In this document: one piece after another, positions 1 through 6,515 of the stretch
Numbering within the stretch: the first letter of the stretch is position 1
Layout: each line of letters begins with the position of its first letter
NCBI GenBank assembly: GCA_025996895.1
Contig: BNTW01000044.1
Coordinates: 1-23,943 of the forward strand
DNA length: 23,943 nt
Direction: 5' to 3'
From: Bacteroidia bacterium
GTDB taxonomy: Bacteria; Bacteroidota; Bacteroidia; Bacteroidales; Azobacteroidaceae
Notes under the pieces: model-generated
Database searches by the model: none
The model's input: only the letters and a program-made list of their open reading frames with translations
Told to the model about the DNA's origin: nothing
Program-made: the position numbers and the translations under genes

Positions 1-58
1 GTGAGTAGAAAAACTTCTCGTGTTTGTCTATCTCGTATGTGAAATCTTCTTTTTTCAT
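1..58 (-). CDS. Partial leftward gene, N-terminal 19 codons only
   Basis: Read on the minus strand, the first 58 bases encode MKKEDFTYEIDKHEKFFYS and then leave the window. I do not recognise the family from so little sequence. The start is supported by a Bacteroidota -7 box (TATCTTTG) that ends 16 nt upstream of the ATG, and by the lack of any other in-frame ATG nearby. It is transcribed away from the RHS-like remnant that begins about 50 bp to its right. Confidence 0.5.
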   Translation of the reverse strand, partial: MKKEDFTYEIDKHEKFFYS

Positions 59-74
59 CTTTGCTATTTTGCTA

Positions 75-82
75 CAAAGATA
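75..82 (-). promoter_or_regulatory. -7 box for the partial leftward gene
   Basis: Minus-strand TATCTTTG matches the Bacteroidota -7 consensus TAnnTTTG, and the ATG at 58 lies 16 nt beyond its end. I see no clear TTTG -33 box at the usual distance, so this rests on the -7 match and its position. Confidence 0.5.
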
Positions 83-107
83 ATATTTATTTTTTTAACT
101 ACTATAA

Positions 108-788
108 ATTATTTATTTTTCTTGCCTTAGTGCTGATGTATTAGGGAATCAATATAATAAAAAAACAGGTTGGATACCAAATCCGAGTATAGGGGCAAGC
201 TATACCTTTAATTCAGGATATTATGGCGTTCATCAAACGGATGAAACATCATATGGAGAGTTTGTTGGTGATCCTTTACCATATAGTACGGAAACAGCAG
301 AAGCATTTATGGAATCAAACAACTTAAAAAGAAGCGGTTTTGATAATTTATATGCCGATGGAACTTTGGCTCCCGGTAATAGTTATGGTGAAGATGGTCA
401 TACTGTATATTATAAAGATTCTAAAGGTAATAGACGCCCTACAACCGGAGCGGCTAAATACCATTTTAAGAAATTTGGTTTTTGGGGAAAGCAAAGAATA
501 GATATGTATTTATACCCTAATTCATTTCGGAGTCCGGAAGAATTATATCTAACAATAGGACATGAATTAATACATGTTGGATTATACAATTTGGGTAATT
601 ATGGGGAAACAGAGTACTCTCATGCAAGACATGAAGCAACGGCATACTCTTGGAATTATGATCAATCAATGTTGTGGGGATTATCATATGTAGCAAAGCA
701 ATATAATTACAATATAACCAATATAGGAAATGGGAATCCATACCCATATCAGAAACCAACAAGAATATTGCGACCTATTCGTCCTTAA
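108..788 (+). pseudogene. Orphan RHS-type C-terminal domain with HELIH zincin motif (5'-truncated)
   Basis: The reading frame is open from the codon after a TAA at 105 to the stop at 786-788, but its first ATG is at 309. Codons 129-308 already read like protein (LGNQYNKKTGW, then PNPSIGASYTFNSGYYG), resembling the variable tail that follows the core of Bacteroidota RHS proteins. So the gene appears cut at its 5' end rather than starting at 309. Counting from the ATG at 309, residues 85-89 are HELIH, a HExxH zinc-protease motif inside a hydrophobic helix. A second cluster, HARHEA (residues 105-110), could give the third zinc ligand. If functional it would be a metallopeptidase toxin domain. 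Two lipoprotein genes follow at 14 nt. Codon use is AT-rich compared with the genes to the right. The RHS assignment is by resemblance. A short stand-alone protein starting at 309 is possible. Confidence 0.5.
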
Positions 789-802
789 AAAAACAATAAA
801 AA

Positions 803-1465
803 ATGAGAAAATATATATTTATATCAATAGTAATAGTTTTGGTTGGTTGTAAAAATCAGCAACAAGACAATGGGATAGTTATCACGCATAATTTTCCTGT
901 ATCGGAGATGTTGTCGTTTGAGTTAAATACCCAAACCTATTTGACAGATGGTATTTTTGATCCGAATATTCCGGATAGTTCCCAAATGCAAGTATTAGAC
1001 AGAGATGCAACAATACAATTAACAGATATTATTAATAAATCTATTTTCCCTACCAAGGATAGTATTCTTCTTCATTGTTGTTACGAAAATACATTCTATT
1101 TTATATATGGTAAATTAAATTTGCAGCCCAATGTAAAGAGCATTGTAATTTGGGAGTTTGACAGAGATATTTATCATAATACAGATCATTCTAAACATTT
1201 GTGGTTATTTAATCTAAAAGGAAATCAAGTGTGTTCGATTGTGTGGCTTGACTATCTGCCGGGCATGTTGATAGATGCGTATCCTTCTGTTACAACATTT
1301 CTAAAGGACAAGATTTTCACTACGACAAGCACTTCAAGCATATATGTTTCCTGGCTTGAAGATCCAATAGCATCAGCATTTCACAACCATTTAAAAATTA
1401 TTGATGATCTGGTTACGCATTATCGCGTTGATAAAGATGGATTTGTTGAATTTGCAAAAAATTAA
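803..1465 (+). CDS. Lipoprotein, candidate immunity protein (copy 1 of tandem pair)
   Basis: This 220-residue protein begins with a lipoprotein signal peptide, MRKYIFISIVIVLVGC, with lipobox LVGC and the lipidated Cys at residue 16. No charged surface-export signal follows the Cys, so a periplasm-facing location is likely. I recognise no named family. It is clearly paralogous to the next gene: both share the pattern YG-x-L-x-LQP-xx-KS, then LWLFN-x-K-x-NQ-x-CSIV, then IFT, and end with V-x-x-x-GF-x-EF. It starts 14 nt after the HELIH-domain remnant. That spacing, the duplication and the periplasmic address fit an immunity protein against an exported metallopeptidase toxin, but this is inference from context only. 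Confidence 0.65.
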   Translation: MRKYIFISIVIVLVGCKNQQQDNGIVITHNFPVSEMLSFELNTQTYLTDGIFDPNIPDSSQMQVLDRDATIQLTDIINKSIFPTKDSILLHCCYENTFYFIYGKLNLQPNVKSIVIWEFDRDIYHNTDHSKHLWLFNLKGNQVCSIVWLDYLPGMLIDAYPSVTTFLKDKIFTTTSTSSIYVSWLEDPIASAFHNHLKIIDDLVTHYRVDKDGFVEFAKN

Positions 1466-1469
1466 CAAC

Positions 1470-2150
1470 TTGAAAAAGCATATTGCAATAGTATTATTTA
1501 TTTTACTTTCTGTCGGTTGTATAAGAAAACAGAGAGACGATTCAATCGTTTTGTATTATAACTATTCTGTTCCGAAATCACTCATGATTGAATCCGCTTG
1601 TCCTTTTTTAATGGATGATCAATTCAATCAAACCAGTTTTGACACTACAAAAATGTACAAATTGGATAGAAATATAAGTCTGCAATTATTTAATGCACGT
1701 ACTCGATTATTTTACGAACTTGCAATACGAAATAATAATGAGTTCGGAATGGAAGTAAATAACATACAATACTCATCAATAGGTGATAGAGAGGCATTTT
1801 TTTTGTATGGGGCATTGGACTTGCAACCTGATATTAAGAGTCTATTCATATTAGAGTTTTCTAATTCAGGGGATGGAGAGAAAACTCTTTGGCTATTTAA
1901 TATCAAAGACAATCAACTTTGTTCAATTGTTCTACTTAATGTGTCAGCGGATGTGTATATAGATTCTCCGCCTTCTTCTTCGACCACATTTGTAAACAAT
2001 AGAATATTTACAAATACCAAATTCTCGGAAGAATATTTTTTATTTGATTATTTTGGAGGGCGGTTTACAAAAGAAAAAATAGCATTTGCAACTTATAAAG
2101 TCAATGAAAACGGTTTTATTGAGTTTACAAAGGATAAATCACCTCACTGA
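1470..2150 (+). CDS. Lipoprotein, candidate immunity protein (copy 2 of tandem pair)
   Basis: Starting at the TTG at 1470 gives a 226-residue protein with a compact lipoprotein signal, (M)KKHIAIVLFILLSVGC, which aligns with the signal of the upstream paralogue and leaves a 4-nt gap after its stop. An ATG at 1437 is in frame but would add a long polar leader and overlap the upstream gene by 29 nt, so I prefer TTG while noting that TTG starts are uncommon. The mature part aligns with copy 1 over most of its length, strongest at FFLYGALDLQPDIKSL and LWLFNIKDNQLCSIVLL. The function is unknown. Role as a second immunity protein to the upstream HELIH domain is inferred. Confidence 0.6.
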   Translation: MKKHIAIVLFILLSVGCIRKQRDDSIVLYYNYSVPKSLMIESACPFLMDDQFNQTSFDTTKMYKLDRNISLQLFNARTRLFYELAIRNNNEFGMEVNNIQYSSIGDREAFFLYGALDLQPDIKSLFILEFSNSGDGEKTLWLFNIKDNQLCSIVLLNVSADVYIDSPPSSSTTFVNNRIFTNTKFSEEYFLFDYFGGRFTKEKIAFATYKVNENGFIEFTKDKSPH

Positions 2151-2152
2151 AT

Positions 2153-2175
2153 GTAGCGTACAAATAATGAATTAG
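2153..2175 (+). repeat. Direct repeat, copy 1 (23 bp)
   Basis: GTAGCGTACAAATAATGAAT plus TAG starts 3 nt after the stop of the second lipoprotein. It matches 20 of 23 bases with a second copy at 2319-2341. The two copies bracket the truncated signal-peptide ORF and part of the palindromic element, which suggests duplicated or recombined intergenic DNA. Confidence 0.5.
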
Positions 2176-2200
2176 TAAGTATTAACAAATTTTTATTTCA

Positions 2201-2257
2201 ATGAAAAAGAATCTATTAATTATTTTGGCTGTTCTTGGCGTAGCGACCCCAGGTTAG
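2201..2257 (+). pseudogene. Stub of an exported protein gene (18 codons)
   Basis: ATG AAA AAG followed by a hydrophobic run encodes MKKNLLIILAVLGVATPG and then a TAG. This is a textbook signal-peptide start that breaks off where the palindrome-rich element begins. It sits about 50 nt after the second lipoprotein, the position a third tandem copy would occupy. It is best read as a gene beheaded by insertion or recombination. No product beyond the leader is possible. Confidence 0.5.
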
Positions 2258-2420
2258 CCGTAGAGTGATATTCAATTTTGCGAAGCAGTTGGGCGAAGTC
2301 TCCAGACTCTTGTTGAGCGTAGTGTACAAATGATGCATTAGCAGTTCGGCGTTAGCGTCTTTCGCTACGTCGAAGTTAAAAGCAAGCGTCCACGCTTGCA
2401 ATCAAGCCATAGGCTTGACA
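2233..2420. repeat. Palindrome-rich (REP/MITE-like) element
   Basis: Three short perfect stems lie in about 125 bp: AGTCT-CC-AGACT (2297-2308), GCAAGCGT-CC-ACGCTTGC (2382-2399) and TCAAGCC-ATA-GGCTTGA (2402-2418). Two of them share a CC loop. The bounds are approximate: the left edge is where the stub ORF loses sense, the right edge is where RHS-like coding resumes about 5 bp after the last stem. The base composition is more GC-rich than the flanks. It resembles dispersed palindromic repeats of Bacteroidota, but copy number cannot be checked here. Confidence 0.5.
2319..2341 (+). repeat. Direct repeat, copy 2 (23 bp)
   Basis: GTAGTGTACAAATGATGCAT plus TAG is the diverged partner (20/23 identical) of the copy at 2153-2175. 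It lies within the palindrome-rich element, 166 bp from the first copy. Confidence 0.5.
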
Positions 2421-2423
2421 AAA

Positions 2424-2846
2424 TCTAATAAGCCGCCCCATGCTTTGACTTCCTTTACCACATCTTTGATGAATTTTAACAATTCGCAGACCATTCGTTA
2501 TACCGATTTCAAGAAAGTAAAATATATCTCCGAGTGGGGCGATATATTGAATATTTATTACGGCGTGGATGAACAGCGTATCAAGAGCGATTGGGTGCGT
2601 TCGACCGGCGGGACGCAAGTCAAATATTACATGGGAAATTATGAAGAAGAAAATAATAGTGGAGTTATTCGAAAAATTCATTATATTTGCGGCGGTAACG
2701 GTTTGGCTGCGGTGTATGTGCAGAATGGTAATAATGATACACTATACTACGCTCACACCGATTACCTGGGCTCTTTGACAGCTTTTTCTTTGCCGAACGG
2801 TACGGTAGTCGAGCGTTACGCTTATGATCCTTGGGGCAACCGAGAT
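2424..2846 (+). pseudogene. RHS-family core remnant, truncated at both ends
   Basis: The frame reads SNKPPHALTSF, then IRYTDFKKVKYISEWGD, a YYGVDEQRIKSD strand pair, a repeated YYMGNYE-type strand, YYAHTDYLGSLTAF and VVERYAYDPWGNRD. These are the sugar-binding-type YD repeats that lead into the RHS-associated core. The frame has no ATG, only a TTG inside the palindrome at 2415. The sequence that normally follows DPWGNR, including the GYTGHE and GRVYDP core signatures, is absent. After GNRD the reading switches to unrelated sequence. So the fragment has lost its long N-terminal part to the palindromic element and its core and toxin tail to a second junction near 2847. Transcription or function is unlikely. 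Confidence 0.75.
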
Positions 2847-2850
2847 TACT

Positions 2851-3029
2851 ATTCTCAAGATAGAAAATTATATAAAGGAGAATGTCCTTAACAATGATGA
2901 TAAATCATTATCAATTCTCTGAATTCTCTTATTGAAGCTGGTGAATTAATGAAATTATATTGCATTTCGTATGATCAAATAGAAGAAACTATACAATCTT
3001 TAGGATATGATAACGCTAAGGAATATTGA
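2851..3029 (+). pseudogene. Frameshifted C-terminal tail of a small helical protein (possible immunity remnant)
   Basis: From 2851 a new frame reads ILKIENYIKENVLNNDDKSL and stops at 2920. One frame over, from 2922, the sequence continues NSLIEAGELMKLYCISYDQI and onward to a TGA at 3027-3029. Removing one CT from the CTCT at 2917-2920 joins the two into one helical, acidic tail of about 58 residues. This looks like the 3' end of a small protein, the kind of gene that follows RHS toxin tails, joined to the RHS remnant by recombination. I do not recognise a family. Confidence 0.4.
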
Positions 3030-3214
3030 ACTTTTTTTTTTTCAGCGTTTTGCCATTCTTCTTTTAGGGTTTCTGTTTGTGTGAATAATATTGATGATTA
3101 TAACGATATTTTTATCTATACGATAAGTGATAACGTAAGGGAATTTTTGCAAGATAATTTCTCTATATTTTTCATTATTCAAAAACCTGTTTTGAGGACT
3201 GTATTTTTAACGTT
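3030..3214. other. Intergenic stretch, no supported gene
   Basis: It begins with a run of 11 T at 3032-3042 and is very AT-rich. A plus-strand frame is open from about 3043 to a TAG near 3217 but has no start codon and no recognisable motif. No convincing hairpin-plus-T terminator for the leftward porin gene is visible. Confidence 0.3.
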
Positions 3215-4648
3215 TTAGAAACGGAAATCAACTCCCACAACAAAAACTTTGTTGGTACGAGAATAAACATCTTTTATTGTGCTATTATTTGTCAGTTTTC
3301 CTGCGGCAGCATCCGGTGCATTTACGGTATAATCAGCATAAGTTGTCCAGAAATAGCCGATATTTAAGCGTACATTTTCCGATACATTTACTGCGCCACC
3401 AAATCCTAATGAATAAGAATCGCACGAGAAACTCAAATCGCGTTGAAATTCATCGCTCAAGCCGTAGTTTGTGATTTGTCCACCAGCACTAATCAAAAAG
3501 AGTCGATTGATTTTGTATTCGATACCGGCAAGATATTCATTAGTTGAACCTGCATATTTTTGTTTGTCGTTTGACATTTTAGCATCCGAATCAAAGAAAT
3601 GATGATAGCCTAAACTCACTTGCATGGCAGGAATAATTTTATATGATGCACCGGCTGTAAATAAAGCAGGAACATCATAAGGCGTATTCACACCATGGCT
3701 ATACAATCCTGTATCATCGATTTTCGTATTGTTTTCCACATCAATAGCGGTTTTAAATTCATACTTCAAACCAATATTCAAGCGTTGTTGATAGTTGAAA
3801 TTCACACCGAGAATGGGTGCTACTCCCCAGCCGTTTTGCGCAGAAGACAAACGTGCTCCTTCTGCGCTGGAGGCTTTCGACATGATAGCCACTTGATTCC
3901 GCGTTACCGGATCTGTAATAGCGGCAGCGGCGGCAGTCAATATTGCAGAGGCATCCACTAATTGTGGGGAATAAACATCTGAACTTGCCGGTGTCAAATT
4001 TAATTTCAAATTACGAAGATAGCCTTCATAATTATTGTGTGCAATATTCAAACGAAAACCCACGTATGCTGAAAACATTTCATTAATAGTATAGGCACCA
4101 CCTAATTGTGCGCCGTAAATAAAGTTTGAACCTTCCATGTGTTGCTCAACAGAATATTGATTGGCTTTTAATTGAGTCATGGGTGTTAATTGATTCACAA
4201 CACCGACTGCCGATCCCGAAAGCACTTCAAATGAAGGTAAACCTAAATCGAACGTGGCTTTTCCACCGCCACCAACTACCGCAATACTACCGGACAACGC
4301 CCAGTCACCTTTTTTATATACTGCTTGCAAACTTGGAATAATCGGAGCCGAAGCTTTACCTTCAAATGTTTTAGTTGCATCACCGCCGTTCAGTGCAAAA
4401 ATAGGATTCGTTGATGTCACGGTACGTGTCTGAAACGCACTTTGATTGGTAAACGAGAAATGAAATCCGTCGCTCAACAGACTTGTTCCTGCCGGATTAG
4501 TATAAACCGCATCAATTTCCGTAGATGCCTCGCGCGCCATCATCCGACCGAAATGCGCACTCTGATTCGTATTTGTCAATATACCACCGGCAAAAACATT
4601 GCAACAAGCAACCATCGCTATTCCGGACAAAATAAATTTCTTTTTCAT
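3215..4648 (-). CDS. OmpP1/FadL/TodX-family outer membrane transport protein
   Basis: A 477-residue outer-membrane beta-barrel of the FadL type, which moves hydrophobic compounds such as long-chain fatty acids across the outer membrane. Residues 1-20 are a Sec signal peptide ending FA, followed by the family's N-terminal hatch signature: GGILTNTNQSAHFGRMMARE and then AVYTNPAGTSLL. The rest alternates amphipathic strands, for example LGVNFNYQQRLNIGLKYEF, and the protein ends in VDFRF with a terminal Phe, as usual for barrels assembled by BAM. Length is normal for the family. The start ATG has a good promoter 27 nt upstream. It diverges from the regulator at 4907 with 258 bp between them. The transported compound cannot be read from the sequence. 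Confidence 0.9.
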   Translation of the reverse strand: MKKKFILSGIAMVACCNVFAGGILTNTNQSAHFGRMMAREASTEIDAVYTNPAGTSLLSDGFHFSFTNQSAFQTRTVTSTNPIFALNGGDATKTFEGKASAPIIPSLQAVYKKGDWALSGSIAVVGGGGKATFDLGLPSFEVLSGSAVGVVNQLTPMTQLKANQYSVEQHMEGSNFIYGAQLGGAYTINEMFSAYVGFRLNIAHNNYEGYLRNLKLNLTPASSDVYSPQLVDASAILTAAAAAITDPVTRNQVAIMSKASSAEGARLSSAQNGWGVAPILGVNFNYQQRLNIGLKYEFKTAIDVENNTKIDDTGLYSHGVNTPYDVPALFTAGASYKIIPAMQVSLGYHHFFDSDAKMSNDKQKYAGSTNEYLAGIEYKINRLFLISAGGQITNYGLSDEFQRDLSFSCDSYSLGFGGAVNVSENVRLNIGYFWTTYADYTVNAPDAAAGKLTNNSTIKDVYSRTNKVFVVGVDFRF

Positions 4649-4675
4649 TGTTGTTTAATATTTGTTAATTCGGCG

Positions 4676-4709
4676 CAAAGGTAGTACTTTCTTTTTGAAA
4701 TACACCAAA
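4676..4709 (-). promoter_or_regulatory. Promoter of the OmpP1/FadL gene
   Basis: On the minus strand TACCTTTG (4676-4683) is a -7 box and TTTG (4706-4709) a -33 box, spaced 22 bp, slightly longer than usual. The ATG lies 27 nt downstream of the -7 box. Confidence 0.6.
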
Positions 4710-4888
4710 ATAAAACCGTATGCAAGATTTTCCCCCGTTCATCGTAGGGTGATGTTCCATGTTGCTAAGATTGTTGGGCGAAATATTTTAGAAAAAATAT
4801 TATGGCTACAAATGAAAATAAACGCGAACTTGAAAATAGCTGAAAATCTTTTTCCTCCGAATTTTTACTTTCTCTCAAAATAAATATA

Positions 4889-4896
4889 TATCTTTG
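4889..4896 (+). promoter_or_regulatory. -7 box of the DUF6377-type regulator gene
   Basis: TATCTTTG fits the -7 consensus and ends 10 nt before the ATG at 4907, so the transcript would be nearly leaderless. No clear -33 TTTG is seen, which may mean an activator is needed. Confidence 0.5.
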
Positions 4897-4906
4897 CCTT
4901 TTAGAT

Positions 4907-6496
4907 ATGAAAAAACTATTACTTTCCATATTGTTTATTGCATTGGGAAACGCGGTTTTCGCAGATGTAAATTTGGATAGTCTGGATTATTACCTCTCCA
5001 AACGGCCGGAGTTTGACCACTTGAAAGAGCAAAAAATCAATCGGATTAAGGAAGAAATTCGTGAAATCGGCAACGATCCGGTCGTTTTATATCCGCTGTA
5101 TGTGGATTTATATAACGAATACAGTTCGTATATTTATGACTCGGCCACCGTTTGCGTGAAAAAGCTGACGGATATTTCCAACACGCTGAATGACAAGGAA
5201 AAAATCGTTTCTTCTACCATCAAGCGGGCGTTCGGTTATTTGTATTCCGGACTGTTTAAGGAATGTTTTGACATTCTTTCCGGTTTGGATGTGCAGAATT
5301 GCAGCGACGAAACAAAAATCGATTATTATATCGTGAAATCGCGGCTGTATTACGATTTGGCCGATTACAATAACAGTCCCGATTTCAGGAAAACATACGA
5401 TAAAAAAGGAAACGAGATTATTGACTTGGCCATTGCTTTGCTGCCGAAAGAATCTGCGCGTTATTTGCAGTGTGTGGGTTTGAAAAAGATGAAATCGGGC
5501 GACAAAGAAGGCGCAATTGCTGCTTATCAGGAAATGATGAATACGCGCGTCTGTTCGGAACACGACATCGCTATTGCCACTTCGAGCATTGCCTATATGC
5601 TTGGCTTGCAGGGAAATAAAGCCGAAGCGGAAAAACAGTTGATATTGGCGGCAATTACCGACATTAAATCTTCGACGAAGGAAACGGTCGCTTTGCGAAA
5701 TCTGGCTAAACTGTTGTATGAACGAGGCGATTTAACCCATGCAGCAGAATATATCCGCCGGGCATTGGACGATGCTTATTTCTACAATGCCCGCCACCGG
5801 CAGTTGGAAATCGGTTATATCCTGCCGATTATTGAGGGCGAACGGATGAATGTGATTGAAACGCAACGCGACCGAATTACGACCATTTCGATTTTTATTT
5901 CGGTGTTGCTGATTGCGCTGATCATTGCGTTTTTCATCATTTGGAAACAGTTAAAGGATTTGAACAAAGCCAAACAGATCATTCAGCAATCAAATGAAAA
6001 TTTGACGGAAGTCAATAACCACCTTATCGAGGCCAACAAAATTAAGGACGAATACATTGGTTACTTTTTCAGCCTCAATTCCGAATTTATCGATAAAATG
6101 GAAGCCTTTCAAAAATTTGTGAAGCGGAAAGTCAATAACAAGCAATTTGAGGATTTGAATTATATTCCAAAAAATCTGGACGCTCAAAACGAGCGGGAAG
6201 CCCTGTATTCGCGTTTCGATCAGGTCTTTTTGAAATTATTCCCCGATTTTACGGCCAAATTCAACGAACTGCTGAAACCCGGCGAACAAATTCAGTTGAA
6301 AAAAGGCGAATTGCTGAACACCGATTTGCGCATTTACGCCCTTATCCGGCTGGGTATCAACGATAACGAAAAAATAGCCCAATTCCTGGGTTATTCCGTC
6401 AATACGATTTATGCCTACAAAACCAAAATCAAGAACAAAGCCCTGGCTTCCAACGAAGAATTTAAACAAAAAGTGATGGAAATCAAGTCGATATAG
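4907..6496 (+). CDS. Membrane-anchored TPR/HTH transcriptional regulator (DUF6377 type)
   Basis: A 529-residue protein with a signal peptide (1-19, ending FA), a helical TPR-like sensor region (about 30-310, with A/L/Y-rich helix pairs such as ALRNLAKLLYERGDLTHAAE), one transmembrane helix (about 325-346), a coiled coil (350-385) and a C-terminal DNA-binding region. The last part (about 472-510) reads TDLRIYALIRLGINDNEKIA followed by a helix of LuxR-like character, SVNTIYAYKTKIKNKA. The topology is periplasmic sensor, membrane span and cytoplasmic HTH, as in the SusR-like regulators that control glycan-use genes in Bacteroidota. The adjacent minus-strand operon ends with two exported glycosidases, so it may sense a glycan, but the convergent orientation leaves the target open. 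The gap to the GH31 stop is only 19 bp. Confidence 0.8.
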   Translation: MKKLLLSILFIALGNAVFADVNLDSLDYYLSKRPEFDHLKEQKINRIKEEIREIGNDPVVLYPLYVDLYNEYSSYIYDSATVCVKKLTDISNTLNDKEKIVSSTIKRAFGYLYSGLFKECFDILSGLDVQNCSDETKIDYYIVKSRLYYDLADYNNSPDFRKTYDKKGNEIIDLAIALLPKESARYLQCVGLKKMKSGDKEGAIAAYQEMMNTRVCSEHDIAIATSSIAYMLGLQGNKAEAEKQLILAAITDIKSSTKETVALRNLAKLLYERGDLTHAAEYIRRALDDAYFYNARHRQLEIGYILPIIEGERMNVIETQRDRITTISIFISVLLIALIIAFFIIWKQLKDLNKAKQIIQQSNENLTEVNNHLIEANKIKDEYIGYFFSLNSEFIDKMEAFQKFVKRKVNNKQFEDLNYIPKNLDAQNEREALYSRFDQVFLKLFPDFTAKFNELLKPGEQIQLKKGELLNTDLRIYALIRLGINDNEKIAQFLGYSVNTIYAYKTKIKNKALASNEEFKQKVMEIKSI

Positions 6497-6515
6497 TTTC
6501 ACTTTACCTAATCAA

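Noticed and set aside
2216..2401. Minus-strand 61-codon frame across the palindromic element
   Set aside because: It runs through the hairpins and the stub ORF; more likely a frame that happens to be open in a repeat than a gene.
3043..3217. Plus-strand frame of about 58 codons open up to the porin gene end
   Set aside because: No start codon, AT-rich, no motif; cannot be told from chance.
4782..4802. AT-only inverted repeat between the porin and regulator genes
   Set aside because: Expected by chance in such AT-rich DNA and not placed like an operator or terminator.
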